Shown here: positions 1-7,920 of the stretch, one piece after another | Position numbering within the stretch: position 1 is the stretch's first letter | Layout: each line of letters begins with the position of its first letter | Assembly: GCA_017549125.1 (NCBI GenBank) | Contig: JAFYVL010000033.1 | Span: 1-34,706, forward strand | DNA from: Oscillospiraceae bacterium | Lineage (GTDB): Bacteria; Bacillota; Clostridia; Oscillospirales; Oscillospiraceae | Length of the DNA: 34,706 nt | Reading direction: 5' to 3' | Translations under genes and position numbers: made by a program | Notes under the pieces: generated by a model | Seen by the model: only the letters and a program-made list of their open reading frames with translations | Database searches by the model: none | Told to the model about the DNA's origin: nothing

Positions 1-88
1 GAGGGGTTAGCAGATCTCAATCTCCGTAAACCCCTCCGCCCCTTCGGGGCACCTCCCCTACAGGGGAGGCAAAGCGGAAAATTGGAAT
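1..88. repeat. Palindromic intergenic repeat (partial, at window edge)
   Basis: Gene-free stretch made of nested inverted repeats. GAGGGGTT (1-8) pairs with AACCCCTC (29-36), GCCCC/GGGGC forms a small hairpin around 38-50, and CCTCCCC/GGGGAGG forms another around 52-69. It ends with AAATTGGAATTT next to the stop codon of the first gene. The end motif (reverse complement AAATTCCAATTT) recurs near 2219, 19871 and 26973, so this is probably one side of the same repeat family. There is no clear U-tract terminator for the minus-strand operon. Confidence 0.55.
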
Positions 89-1108
89 TTAATGTGCGGT
101 GGAGATGGGACGCAGGACGCTATATTCATCGAAACGGGTATCATGCAGATCCGTTAAGAATACCAATCGTTCCGCAGGCTTATCCAAAGCCATGGTTTCA
201 GCAATGGTGGCAGCGTCCGCAGCCAATGCGCCACGGATGAACAAACGGCATCTGCCCTCCGGCAGAACAAAGCCGGAATTGCCCTCAAAGGATACCGTAA
301 AATACTCGGTAGCGCAAGTGCTGACCAGGAAATCCGCTGCATTGGCAAGGCTCTCTGCCCGATCGCCATCAAAGACAATATCCGAAGTATCCGGGAAGCG
401 GAATTCCGAGAATACCACCTCGTCAAAGCCCAGACTCTGCAACTCCGCCACAATTTCTACCAGATACGACAGTGTTCCGGAGCTGGAAGGATTCAGCCAG
501 TAACAGCGTTCATCGTCCATCCACAGGTAGCCACCGGCAGCCGCCAAACCATGGGGGACATGATTCAGACCGTAATAATAGTCACGGAAGGCAGGCACAC
601 GGGCAATGGCATACAGGTCACTGAGCCGAATAAAATTCAGCAGATCCTCCATAGCCTCCACATCCACCTGCTTGGAACGAGACGTTCCCACTTGGGAATC
701 GTACAGGAAGCCGCCTTGAATATTTTTCATATCCAGCATGACCGCCGTACCCTTTTCCAGGGTCAAAAGCTTGGCCTTCACACCGGCAATATCCTCCGCC
801 AATTCCGCTTCGGTGATATAATAGCCGCCGATCTTGGTCAGTTCTTTGGCCACATTCAAGGCACTTTCGCCTTCGTTGTAATACACCTTCACCTTATCTG
901 CCGGAGGCGGTGCTTCCGCCACCTGACCGTTGATGTCCAGGGAGGATTGCTTCAAATCAAACCGGGCTCCATGATCCCGTGTATACACCACAAACCGACC
1001 CAGCCACAGCAGCCAGCACAGCCACACCACCAGTGACAGGATCAACGTCACCAGAAGTCCCATGCCCACACGGCGCAAGGCACGTCTAGTTCTATATGGA
1101 ATCGTCAT
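89..1108 (-). CDS. Membrane-anchored DUF4015-like (putative glycoside hydrolase fold) protein
   Basis: A 339-residue protein. The start at 1108 is chosen over an upstream ATG because AAGGAG lies at the right distance and because it forms an ATGA overlap with the prmA stop, suggesting translational coupling. The N-terminus is basic (YRTRRALRR), followed by one membrane segment at about residues 14-36; the rest should lie outside the membrane. The part from about residue 110 resembles DUF4015 (PF13200): a GTAVMLDMK strand, YAIARVPAFRD, a WLNPSSSG segment, and GFDEVVFSEFRFP, which corresponds to the family's GFDEIQFDYVRFP-like block. The acidic D in that block is replaced (SEFRFP), so catalytic activity is uncertain. 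The family's substrate is not established. The assignment rests on remembered motif patterns, and no function is claimed beyond a cell-surface TIM-barrel-like domain. Confidence 0.6.
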   Translation of the reverse strand: MTIPYRTRRALRRVGMGLLVTLILSLVVWLCWLLWLGRFVVYTRDHGARFDLKQSSLDINGQVAEAPPPADKVKVYYNEGESALNVAKELTKIGGYYITEAELAEDIAGVKAKLLTLEKGTAVMLDMKNIQGGFLYDSQVGTSRSKQVDVEAMEDLLNFIRLSDLYAIARVPAFRDYYYGLNHVPHGLAAAGGYLWMDDERCYWLNPSSSGTLSYLVEIVAELQSLGFDEVVFSEFRFPDTSDIVFDGDRAESLANAADFLVSTCATEYFTVSFEGNSGFVLPEGRCRLFIRGALAADAATIAETMALDKPAERLVFLTDLHDTRFDEYSVLRPISTAH

Positions 1109-2061
1109 AGAATTCTCCTTTTTGCGCGAACGCAGCGCCAATCCTCTTTGGCGCAAATTTTCTCAGCCACCAGGCCTGCCTGATCCAGAGCCTCCAGCAC
1201 ATCCTCCAGACGGGTGTCCAGAATGCCGGACAGGATCAAGGTGCTATTCTCATCCAAAAAGCCCGGCAGGATGGGCGCAAGTCCAATAATCACATCTGCC
1301 ACAATGTTCACCAGCACCAGATCGTAATGACTCTGGCGCAGACGCTCCATAAGCTTTTTATCGGCAGTTACATTGCCGGTGAGGGCGGTAAACTGAGGAT
1401 CTGCAAAGCCGTTATAGGCCGCATTCTCCCGGGAGATGTTCTCCGCTTTGGGGTCAATATCAATTCCCACAGCGGTTTTTGCACCCAGGCGCAGAGCCGC
1501 AATGGACAAAATACCGCTGCCGCTGCCCAGATCCAGGCAGGATGCGCCGGTCAAGGGAAGCTGCTCCATGGTCTCCATGACCATTTGGGTAGAGGGATGG
1601 GCGCCAGTACCAAAGGTCAGACCGGGATCTAAGATCACAGGCAAACGATTCTCATCATAGCCCTCTGCCAGCCAGTAAGGCAACACCACCAGGCGCTCGC
1701 CCACTTCCTGGGGCGGATAGCTGTCCTTCCAGCTTTCCTCCCAGTTGGTCTCTGCCATGGGGGTTACGGTAGTCTCCAATGCGCCCAGGCCATTTTGCCG
1801 CATCTGGGCAAGCAAATTCTCCAAGTCCGCCATTGCAGCTGTATCTTCCTGCTCTAAGTACAGCACAATCCGGGAAAGTCCCTCCAGCTTCTGCTGCAGG
1901 TCTTCGTCAATATAATCCCAATAAGCGCGGTTTTCGTCCAAAAAACCCTCAAATTCCGCCTGATCCTCAATGACCAGATCCGCAAAGCCACCGGCTGTCA
2001 ATGCCGATGCCACCTGTTGAATCTGTCCGGATTCTGTTTGAATACTGATTTCCAGCCACAT
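1105..2061 (-). CDS. prmA: Ribosomal protein L11 methyltransferase PrmA
   Basis: A 318-residue cytoplasmic methyltransferase that trimethylates ribosomal protein L11 using S-adenosylmethionine. The N-terminal 100 or so residues are the L11-recognition region (MWLEISIQTES start, as usual for PrmA). The class I SAM domain follows, with FGTGAHPST (residues about 150-158), the glycine-rich motif LDLGSGSGILSIAALRLGA, VGIDIDPKA, and the family-specific NIVADVI motif in the position of the catalytic NPP-like loop. Length matches the family. The start ATG has AAGGAG eight bases upstream and a sigma-A promoter at 2090-2118. It is the first gene of a two-gene operon with the DUF4015-like gene; the usual partner rsmE is not seen here. 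Confidence 0.95.
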   Translation of the reverse strand: MWLEISIQTESGQIQQVASALTAGGFADLVIEDQAEFEGFLDENRAYWDYIDEDLQQKLEGLSRIVLYLEQEDTAAMADLENLLAQMRQNGLGALETTVTPMAETNWEESWKDSYPPQEVGERLVVLPYWLAEGYDENRLPVILDPGLTFGTGAHPSTQMVMETMEQLPLTGASCLDLGSGSGILSIAALRLGAKTAVGIDIDPKAENISRENAAYNGFADPQFTALTGNVTADKKLMERLRQSHYDLVLVNIVADVIIGLAPILPGFLDENSTLILSGILDTRLEDVLEALDQAGLVAEKICAKEDWRCVRAKRRIL

Positions 2062-2089
2062 AATAACCGCTCCTTTCCCATTTTCCTAT

Positions 2090-2118
2090 ATTGTAACGCA
2101 TTCTGCAAGAAAACTCAA
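2090..2118 (-). promoter_or_regulatory. Sigma-A promoter for prmA
   Basis: On the minus strand, TTGAGT (2118-2113), a 17-base spacer, then TACAAT (2095-2090), about 30 bases before the prmA start codon. Confidence 0.7.
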
Positions 2119-2125
2119 CCTAAAA

Positions 2126-2263
2126 AAACGCATGGGCGTTTTATCCCAATACGCGTTAACCCTGGGTGATAATCGTTTTTGCCCAAACCCGCCCGGTATC
2201 GTTTCTGCCTTCAAACCCTAAATTCCAATTTGAAACGCATGGGCGTTTTATCCCAATACGCGT
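2126..2263. repeat. 31-bp perfect direct repeat pair
   Basis: Two identical 31-base copies lie at 2126-2156 and 2233-2263 (begin AAACGCATGGGCGTTTT, end CAATACGCGT). Each begins with a short hairpin AAACGC-ATGG-GCGTTT. The 76 bases between them hold no gene and include AAATTCCAATTT at about 2219-2230, the end motif of the larger palindromic repeats. The stretch 2119-2285 is otherwise gene-free. Confidence 0.8.
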
Positions 2264-2285
2264 ATTGCCTGACCGTGCTGCGGTC

Positions 2286-2314
2286 AAAAAAGGTCGCCGG
2301 ATGGCGACCTTTTT
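2286..2314 (-). terminator. Intrinsic terminator after the ceramidase-like gene
   Basis: AAAAAAGGTCGCC - GGAT - GGCGACCTTTTT. A strong GC stem flanked by A and T tracts on both sides lies one base beyond the stop codon of the minus-strand gene; it could work in both directions. Confidence 0.9.
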
Positions 2315-2315
2315 G

Positions 2316-3788
2316 TTAGGCTTTATACATTTCGTTGATCATGTTCAGCATGGTTTCTGCCACCAGCTCTGCAGAGCCTTCCACAAAGACAGCGGTATCC
2401 ACCTCATAAGAGCCGGTTGCCCAGGTCTGCAGATCGGGCATATAGGTATTTGTGCCGTTGGAATAGCTGAAATGCAGAGTGTACTTATAGGGAGAGGCTT
2501 CCTCCACACCGGCCATGGTACGATCGAACATCTCGTGGGGTGCCAGAGTGATTACCAGTTCCTTGCCAATGGCAATCGCCGTATAGGTACGTGTCTCTGT
2601 ATCTTCTCTTTTGGAATTGGTAATGATCGCACCTGCTGCATACTGGCTGGAAATGGTATAGCCCAGTTCCTCCGCTGCCTTCTTGGCCTCATCGCGGCTA
2701 TTGGTATTATTATACACACTACGATAAACGGTAGCAGCATTGATCAAACCGGCATCATGGGTCTTATTGATCTTCATTTCCAGCGTTTGCTCGCGAACCA
2801 CAACCGCGCCCGTTTCCAGTTCTTCCATGTTCTCGTTCAAGCACTTAACCGCATAGTCCGCCAGACGCGCACCATGCTCCTGATAGTCGCTGACCAGATT
2901 TTCAGAGGTGATTCTGGATTTCTCGTTGATATTGCCCGCTGCGCCCTGATAGTATGCAAAATACATATCGGTCTGAGCCTCGAAGCACTCACGGAAAGGA
3001 CCAATCAGGTCGGAAGAAATGTCATACTTGCTGCCGCTGCCTGTCCAGTGGGGGTGGGCACGCCAGTTGACCATACACACATCCTTGGCATCCTGGCGAT
3101 CAAACTTCACCACATACATAGTGGGATCAGCAATGGATGCATGGATGGTATTCTCATCCAGCACCACAGTACCGAAGTTATCGCCAAACCAAGTGGTAGT
3201 GCCATCGGCTTCCTTATGACCGTAGTGACGGACAAAGTTCAAGCCCTCAGCTTCAATAGAACCCACAGACATAGTTGCAGGACGCAGATCTGCCAAAGCA
3301 CCCAGGATAGCCTGCTGCATCTTGGGGATAATATTATTCAGATACTCAAGGGACGCATCATGTTTTGCCTGCACATCGGGGCCGGAGTGGGTGTGAGTAC
3401 CGATGATCTGCAAGGAACTCTCCGGCAAGCCGGTCTCCTCCACAAACCAGGGGCGCATAGCCTCCACGATCACATCAGAAGCTCTCTGCAGATCCAGAGA
3501 CATGAACACAACCGTATTGCCGCAACCATCATTCACAGCGGTGGCGGTGGCAAACAGGTAGTCCTGGATATTCTGAGACATACGATCGGTGGTGTTACCG
3601 AAACCGGCCATAGGCACGGACAGTTCCGGAGAAATATCCACACGGGAATAGCCTACACTGAAGGTATCATGATCCAGGCGATAGGTTTTACCGGTCTGAG
3701 CAGAAGGTGCTTTTTCCTGCTCTTCCTGGCAGCCAACCATACCCAGTATCATAATCAATACGATTAAACATGCTAAAATTCGCTTCAT
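2316..3788 (-). CDS. Neutral/alkaline ceramidase-like lipoprotein
   Basis: A 490-residue exported lipoprotein: signal sequence with lipobox GMVGC (Cys20), then a domain of the neutral/alkaline non-lysosomal ceramidase family (PF04734). Visible family features are FSVGYSRVDISPE at the domain start, MSLDLQRAS, and the Zn-binding-type segment GTHTHSGPD at about residues 135-143, with further His in WRAHPHWTG. In true ceramidases the nucleophilic Ser sits in a GDxSP-type motif; the matching stretch here reads QGAAGNINEKS, so the Asp and Ser are replaced. The C-terminal immunoglobulin-like domain of full-length ceramidases is absent. The activity is probably a related hydrolase, not proven lipid amide hydrolysis. 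The gene is preceded by AGAAAGG and its own promoter, and lies downstream of the ABC operon but separated from it by a terminator. Confidence 0.75.
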   Translation of the reverse strand: MKRILACLIVLIMILGMVGCQEEQEKAPSAQTGKTYRLDHDTFSVGYSRVDISPELSVPMAGFGNTTDRMSQNIQDYLFATATAVNDGCGNTVVFMSLDLQRASDVIVEAMRPWFVEETGLPESSLQIIGTHTHSGPDVQAKHDASLEYLNNIIPKMQQAILGALADLRPATMSVGSIEAEGLNFVRHYGHKEADGTTTWFGDNFGTVVLDENTIHASIADPTMYVVKFDRQDAKDVCMVNWRAHPHWTGSGSKYDISSDLIGPFRECFEAQTDMYFAYYQGAAGNINEKSRITSENLVSDYQEHGARLADYAVKCLNENMEELETGAVVVREQTLEMKINKTHDAGLINAATVYRSVYNNTNSRDEAKKAAEELGYTISSQYAAGAIITNSKREDTETRTYTAIAIGKELVITLAPHEMFDRTMAGVEEASPYKYTLHFSYSNGTNTYMPDLQTWATGSYEVDTAVFVEGSAELVAETMLNMINEMYKA

Positions 3789-3831
3789 GATTGATCCCTT
3801 TCTTACTTAAAGATCATTATACTTCAAGGTT

Positions 3832-3860
3832 ATTGTACTATAACTCCCAGAGTAACGCAA
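3832..3860 (-). promoter_or_regulatory. Candidate promoter for the ceramidase-like gene
   Basis: On the minus strand, TTGCGT (3860-3855), a 17-base spacer, TACAAT (3837-3832). A second TATAAT-like box lies closer to the gene (near 3815-3820) but lacks a good -35. Confidence 0.5.
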
Positions 3861-3904
3861 GTTGTTTTTTTCTCAATGCGGTAATAGTTTCTGTCAATAC
3901 CAAC

Positions 3905-3977
3905 GTAGGGAACGCTGTCCTCAGCGTTCCTCCAATATTCCCCGGTTGTAGAGAACGCCGGGGACGGCATTTCCTAC
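3905..3977. repeat. GTAGGG-type palindromic repeats (two units)
   Basis: Unit 1 (3905-3930) is GTAG followed by a hairpin with 9-bp arms GGAACGCTG and CAGCGTTCC; its exact reverse complement, 26 bases, occurs at 32009-32034. Unit 2 (about 3947-3977) is a diverged copy with GAACGCCG as the left arm and a CTAC end. No coding sequence is seen in 3861-4007. Confidence 0.8.
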
Positions 3978-4007
3978 ATACGGATCAATTGTAATTCGAG
4001 CAAATAC

Positions 4008-4041
4008 CAAAAAGCCGGGGTGCGTTGGACGCACCCCGGGC
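4008..4041 (-). terminator. Intrinsic terminator of the ABC transporter operon
   Basis: Stem GCCGGGGTGCGT / ACGCACCCCGGGC with a 3-base loop. On the minus strand it is followed by TTTTTGG, 20-odd bases after the last permease gene. Confidence 0.88.
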
Positions 4042-4063
4042 AAATAACACGATTGTGTAGGAA

Positions 4064-5056
4064 TCAGCCCTTGACGGAGCCGACCATAACGCCGGTCTTG
4101 AAGTACTTCTGAACCACACCGTAAACTGCCAGAATCGGCACGGTGGAGATCACGATCAGCGCATAACGCAGCTGCTCGGTAGCCTCAGCCACATTGCTTG
4201 CGTTGGCATTGCCGCCGCCTTCCTGGGCGCTGGCGCCGATGTTGCTGGAGGAGATCAGCAGGTTTCTCAAGAACAGCTGCAAGGGCCACAGATCCTGTCT
4301 GGCAGGCAGGTAGATCATAGCGGTCATGTAGCTATTCCAGTGACCAACGATCGCGTACAGAGTGATAACACTCAAGGTAGCCTTGGACAGAGGCAGAGCG
4401 ATCTTCACCAGGCACTGGAATTCGTTTGCGCCGTCGATAGCAGCGGCATCAAACAATTCGCCGGGAATGGAGTTTCTGAAGTTGGTACGCAGAATGAACA
4501 CGTTGCTGGAACCGATCAGACCGGAAACCAGAACTGCCCAAACGTTATCGATCAGACCCAGAGACTGCTTAACCAGGTACATGGGGATCATACCGGCGCT
4601 AACCAGCATGGTCACAACAATGACCTTGGTGTAAACACTGCGACCCTGGAAATTCCGCTTGGAAATGGGGTATGCGCAGATGATCTGCATGAACATCTGG
4701 AAAATAGTACCCACAACGGTATAGAACAGGGTGTTCTTATAACCCAGCAGAACGTCATCCATGCTCAGAACGACCTTATAAGCAGACAGGGTGGGCTCAA
4801 CAGGCCACAGCACAACACGACCGGAGGTCAATGCACCGGCAGAGGAGATAGAAGCGGAGCACACATAGATAACAGGGTAAGCCACGATGATCAGCAGGAA
4901 CACCAGAATCGCAGTGGTAATGCCTTCCAGCACCTTATCACCACGGGTATCCTGGATCTTGTTGGCCTTTCTCATGCGCTTAACGGGTGCAACGGGAGCT
5001 GCGATCTCATTGGAAGGATTTTCTGCTTCAATCTGGATTTCATCAATATTAGACAT
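4064..5056 (-). CDS. Carbohydrate ABC transporter permease (LplC/YtcP type)
   Basis: A 330-residue inner permease of the MalG-like family (BPD_transp_1). A longer than usual hydrophilic N-terminus of about 35 residues precedes six predicted membrane spans. The EAA loop that docks the ATPase is visible as AAAIDGANEFQCLVKIALPL (about residues 203-222). The C-terminus ends VGSVKG, typical of LplC/YtcP proteins (usually MxGAVKG). It forms a heterodimer with the upstream-encoded LplB-type permease, 18 bases away. No ATPase is encoded in this operon. The substrate is probably an oligosaccharide or glycan fragment but cannot be read from the sequence. Confidence 0.88.
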   Translation of the reverse strand: MSNIDEIQIEAENPSNEIAAPVAPVKRMRKANKIQDTRGDKVLEGITTAILVFLLIIVAYPVIYVCSASISSAGALTSGRVVLWPVEPTLSAYKVVLSMDDVLLGYKNTLFYTVVGTIFQMFMQIICAYPISKRNFQGRSVYTKVIVVTMLVSAGMIPMYLVKQSLGLIDNVWAVLVSGLIGSSNVFILRTNFRNSIPGELFDAAAIDGANEFQCLVKIALPLSKATLSVITLYAIVGHWNSYMTAMIYLPARQDLWPLQLFLRNLLISSSNIGASAQEGGGNANASNVAEATEQLRYALIVISTVPILAVYGVVQKYFKTGVMVGSVKG

Positions 5057-5074
5057 GCAAAATTCCTCCCTTTC

Positions 5075-6037
5075 TTAGAATAGACCAGCTTCGCCGTCGG
5101 TGAGCCAACCGGCGATCTTGTTCACCAAGATGACCATAGCGGAGTTGATAGCAGAGTTCAGCAAGCCGATGGCAGTACCAAAGGACTGTCTGCCGCCTGC
5201 AATACCAACCTTGTAAACGTATGTAGAAATAACCTCGGACACCTCAATGTTCGTGGACTTCTGCATCAGGTAAACCTTCTCGTAGCCAACGGACATGATA
5301 GAGCCGAATCGCATGATCAGCATGATGGAAATGGTGGGCATAATGGCGGGCAGGTCAACGCTGAGCACACGCTTCCAGCGGCTTGCGCCGTCGATCTTTG
5401 CTGCCTCATGCAGCTCATGGGAAACACCGGTCAAAGCAGCCACATAAATAATGGTACTCCAACCCATGTTCTGCCAGACACCGGACCAAACGTACAGATG
5501 ACGGAAGGTGGTGTCCATGTAACGGATATCGGGCACGGTATAGATACCCAACTCATGATAGATAGCAGCCAACACACCGAACTGGGGATGGAAGATCTGG
5601 TTGAGCATACCGACCATAACGATCACGGAAATGAAGTGGGGAATGTAAGCCACGTTCTGGGTCAGCTTCTTCAGGAACTTCTTCTGGTTGATGTGGATAA
5701 CCAGAGCCAGAATGATGGGGATGGGGAAGCCGGCGCAGATCTGGTAGAAGGAGATAGCCACCGTATTGGACACGATGTTCTTCCATTCCCAGTCGCTAAA
5801 GAATTCAATATAGTGCTTCAGACCGATCCAGGCGGAATCAAAGATACCGTCGGCGGCAGAGTAGTCACGGAATGCGATCTGCAGACCGTACAGGGGCAGT
5901 GCTTCGAAGAGCACATAGTAGAACATGGGCAGCGCCATCATCAGATGGAGAATCCAGTTCCGTCTGACACGCAGCCAGAACTTCTGGTTACGAGTCAATT
6001 TAACAGGCTGATTCAATGTCATGCCATTTGCATTCAT
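5075..6037 (-). CDS. Carbohydrate ABC transporter permease (LplB type)
   Basis: A 320-residue permease, partner of the gene at 4064-5056. The start at 6037 (MNANGMTL) is chosen because AAAGGG lies 9 bases upstream; the reading frame continues open for 35 codons further 5' without a ribosome binding site. After a short basic N-terminus (LRVRRNWILHLMMALP) come six predicted membrane spans. The EAA loop reads HEAAKIDGASRWKRVLSVDL, a good match to LplB/UgpA-like permeases. YGLQIAFRDYSAADGI near the first periplasmic loop is also typical of LplB. The gene lies 188 bases downstream of the solute-binding protein gene, with a perfect 12-bp hairpin in the gap. Confidence 0.9.
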   Translation of the reverse strand: MNANGMTLNQPVKLTRNQKFWLRVRRNWILHLMMALPMFYYVLFEALPLYGLQIAFRDYSAADGIFDSAWIGLKHYIEFFSDWEWKNIVSNTVAISFYQICAGFPIPIILALVIHINQKKFLKKLTQNVAYIPHFISVIVMVGMLNQIFHPQFGVLAAIYHELGIYTVPDIRYMDTTFRHLYVWSGVWQNMGWSTIIYVAALTGVSHELHEAAKIDGASRWKRVLSVDLPAIMPTISIMLIMRFGSIMSVGYEKVYLMQKSTNIEVSEVISTYVYKVGIAGGRQSFGTAIGLLNSAINSAMVILVNKIAGWLTDGEAGLF

Positions 6038-6167
6038 GGACGTTATCCCTTTCTTTTGGTATTGTTGGGAGATTCGAGAGACTCGCCATAGCCTCCCCTT
6101 GGGTAAATACTGAAAACCCTTCGGAAACGGCTTTTTCAGCACTTACACAAAGGGAAACTGTGGGGAA

Positions 6168-6195
6168 GGCACTCCGGCAAAAATGCCGGAGTGCC
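6168..6195 (-). other. Intercistronic stem-loop between binding protein and permease genes
   Basis: Perfect 12-bp stem GGCACTCCGGCA / TGCCGGAGTGCC with an A4 loop. There is no U-run on the 3' side in the minus direction, so it looks more like an mRNA-stabilising or partial-termination hairpin that keeps the binding-protein transcript more abundant than the permeases (inference). Confidence 0.65.
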
Positions 6196-6225
6196 GATAA
6201 AAACTGTTTAATAAACGGTTATGTA

Positions 6226-7920
6226 TTAGCCGTTCTTAGCAGCCATGGTCTCATCGTAGGTTGCCTGAGAGTAGAACAGCCACATATCGAAGCCCTTAGC
6301 ATCCAACTCAGCCAGGTACTCAGACCAAGCCTTATCATCATTGATATCCTTGGTGCCCAGGCAGAAGTCGGTACGATATCTGCTTACGATGGTCTTGCAA
6401 TCGTCAGCAGCGGCCTTGCCCTCTTCCTTATACTCAGCGGACCATACCAGCAGGGGGCAGATCAGCTCATCCTTAGGATTGTGCTCAGCGATCTGCTTGT
6501 TGTAGTTAGCCAGAGCCTGGTTGAACAGGTCATACTTATGCTGACGAACCTCGGTCTCCTCCTCGGGAACAGCCTGGTTGCCTTCGCCCTCAGCGTTCAG
6601 CAGGATGGTAGCCTCAACGTTTCTCCAGTTGTCGTTACCGATGGTGGACCAGGTATCCTTGTACAGACGAATCTGAGCAGAATGGGGCTTTTCAGCGGTG
6701 CTCATGATGGACTCAGTGCCCTCGGGAGCCCAAGTCCAGGTGCCGCCCTCTTCGGGAGTGCCCTGCTTACCGTAACGCTGGATAACAGCGGACTCCTCAG
6801 TGGTCATGGTCATCAGCAGATTCCATGCAGCGTCCACGTTCTGGCAGTCACGGGTAACGAAGGTGGTGAAGTTGTGGGTGTTCTCGTGGAAGATGCAGTT
6901 GCCCCACATGGGCAGAGCTTCATAGTTCAAGATGCCGGGGTCGTCCTGCACGAAGCACAGGGTCAAGTGGCCGCAAACCACGCCGGCCAGCTGAGCGCCG
7001 CCTTCAGCGGGAGTAACCAGCTGCTTCATTTCGTTAGCGGAGGAGGAGGTCAGAACCTGAGAAGCCAACAGACCTTCCTTGATCAGCTTACGAACATACT
7101 TCAGAGCCTCACGGTACTCATCGGCACGGTAGGGAGAGTACAGCTTACCGGACTCATCCACGTTGAAGTGAATGTTGCGGTCCCAGTAAATGAACATATT
7201 GATCAGCCAGCTCATGGTCTGACCAGACAGAGCGCCGGAAGTACCGGTCAGAGGAATCTCATCGGGCAAACCGTTGCCGTTGGGGTCCTTGGTCTTGAAA
7301 GCGACCAGAACATCGTACAGCTCATCGGGGTTGGTGGGCATGGGCAGACCCAGCTTGTCCAGCCATGCCTGGTTGATCCAAACCTGGTAGTCCATGATAT
7401 CGATCATGGAGTCCTGCAGTTCGGGGAAAGCATAGATAGCACCGGAACCGTCAGCAGCCTGCATACGACGCCAGTTGTTCTCCTGAGAGTACTCGTCGGT
7501 CAGTCTGAAACGCTCCCACCAAATAGCGGAAGCCTCTTCGTCGTTGAAGTAGGGAGCCAGGTCTACGAACACACCGTCACGGCCATAACGCTCGTACAGG
7601 TCAGTGCCCAGATCGAAGCCCAACAGGATATCGGGCAGGGTACGGTTACCGGCGATCATGGTAGACAGCTGAGTCTTATAGTCCTGTGCGCCGGTGGCGA
7701 AGAACTGGAACTCCAGCTTGTAGCCGGTCTTCTCTTCCAGCCACTGGGTGTAGTAGTTGTTGTAGTAGTCACTAACCATGGAGCTCTTGGGAATACCAAT
7801 GGTCAAAGTGACAGGGCCATCACTGCCCTTGTTGCTGGTCTTCTCAGCTTTACCGCCACAAGCGGCAAACAGAGACATCACGCTTACGACACACAGCAGC
7901 AATGCAATAATTCTCTTCAT
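6226..7920 (-). CDS. Extracellular solute-binding lipoprotein (LplA-like)
   Basis: A 564-residue substrate-binding lipoprotein of the carbohydrate ABC family 1 type. The signal peptide carries lipobox LFAAC (Cys21) followed by GGKAEKTSNKGSDG, a flexible linker. The mature part begins VTLTIGIPKSSMVSDYYNN and contains the usual hinge-type elements (LPDILLGFD, TLWIN-like YQVWINQAWLDKLGLPMP, DPNGNGLPDEIPL). The last of these is a Ca2+-loop-like D-P-N-G-N-G segment seen in many LplA proteins. It has a strong AGGAGG ribosome binding site and optimised codons, consistent with high expression. It is the first gene of the operon with two permeases; the ligand is unknown. Confidence 0.9.
   Translation of the reverse strand: MKRIIALLLCVVSVMSLFAACGGKAEKTSNKGSDGPVTLTIGIPKSSMVSDYYNNYYTQWLEEKTGYKLEFQFFATGAQDYKTQLSTMIAGNRTLPDILLGFDLGTDLYERYGRDGVFVDLAPYFNDEEASAIWWERFRLTDEYSQENNWRRMQAADGSGAIYAFPELQDSMIDIMDYQVWINQAWLDKLGLPMPTNPDELYDVLVAFKTKDPNGNGLPDEIPLTGTSGALSGQTMSWLINMFIYWDRNIHFNVDESGKLYSPYRADEYREALKYVRKLIKEGLLASQVLTSSSANEMKQLVTPAEGGAQLAGVVCGHLTLCFVQDDPGILNYEALPMWGNCIFHENTHNFTTFVTRDCQNVDAAWNLLMTMTTEESAVIQRYGKQGTPEEGGTWTWAPEGTESIMSTAEKPHSAQIRLYKDTWSTIGNDNWRNVEATILLNAEGEGNQAVPEEETEVRQHKYDLFNQALANYNKQIAEHNPKDELICPLLVWSAEYKEEGKAAADDCKTIVSRYRTDFCLGTKDINDDKAWSEYLAELDAKGFDMWLFYSQATYDETMAAKNG

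Noticed and set aside
2166-3767. 533-residue plus-strand frame over the ceramidase-like gene
   Set aside because: Antisense shadow; its first part lies in the 31-bp repeats and terminator.
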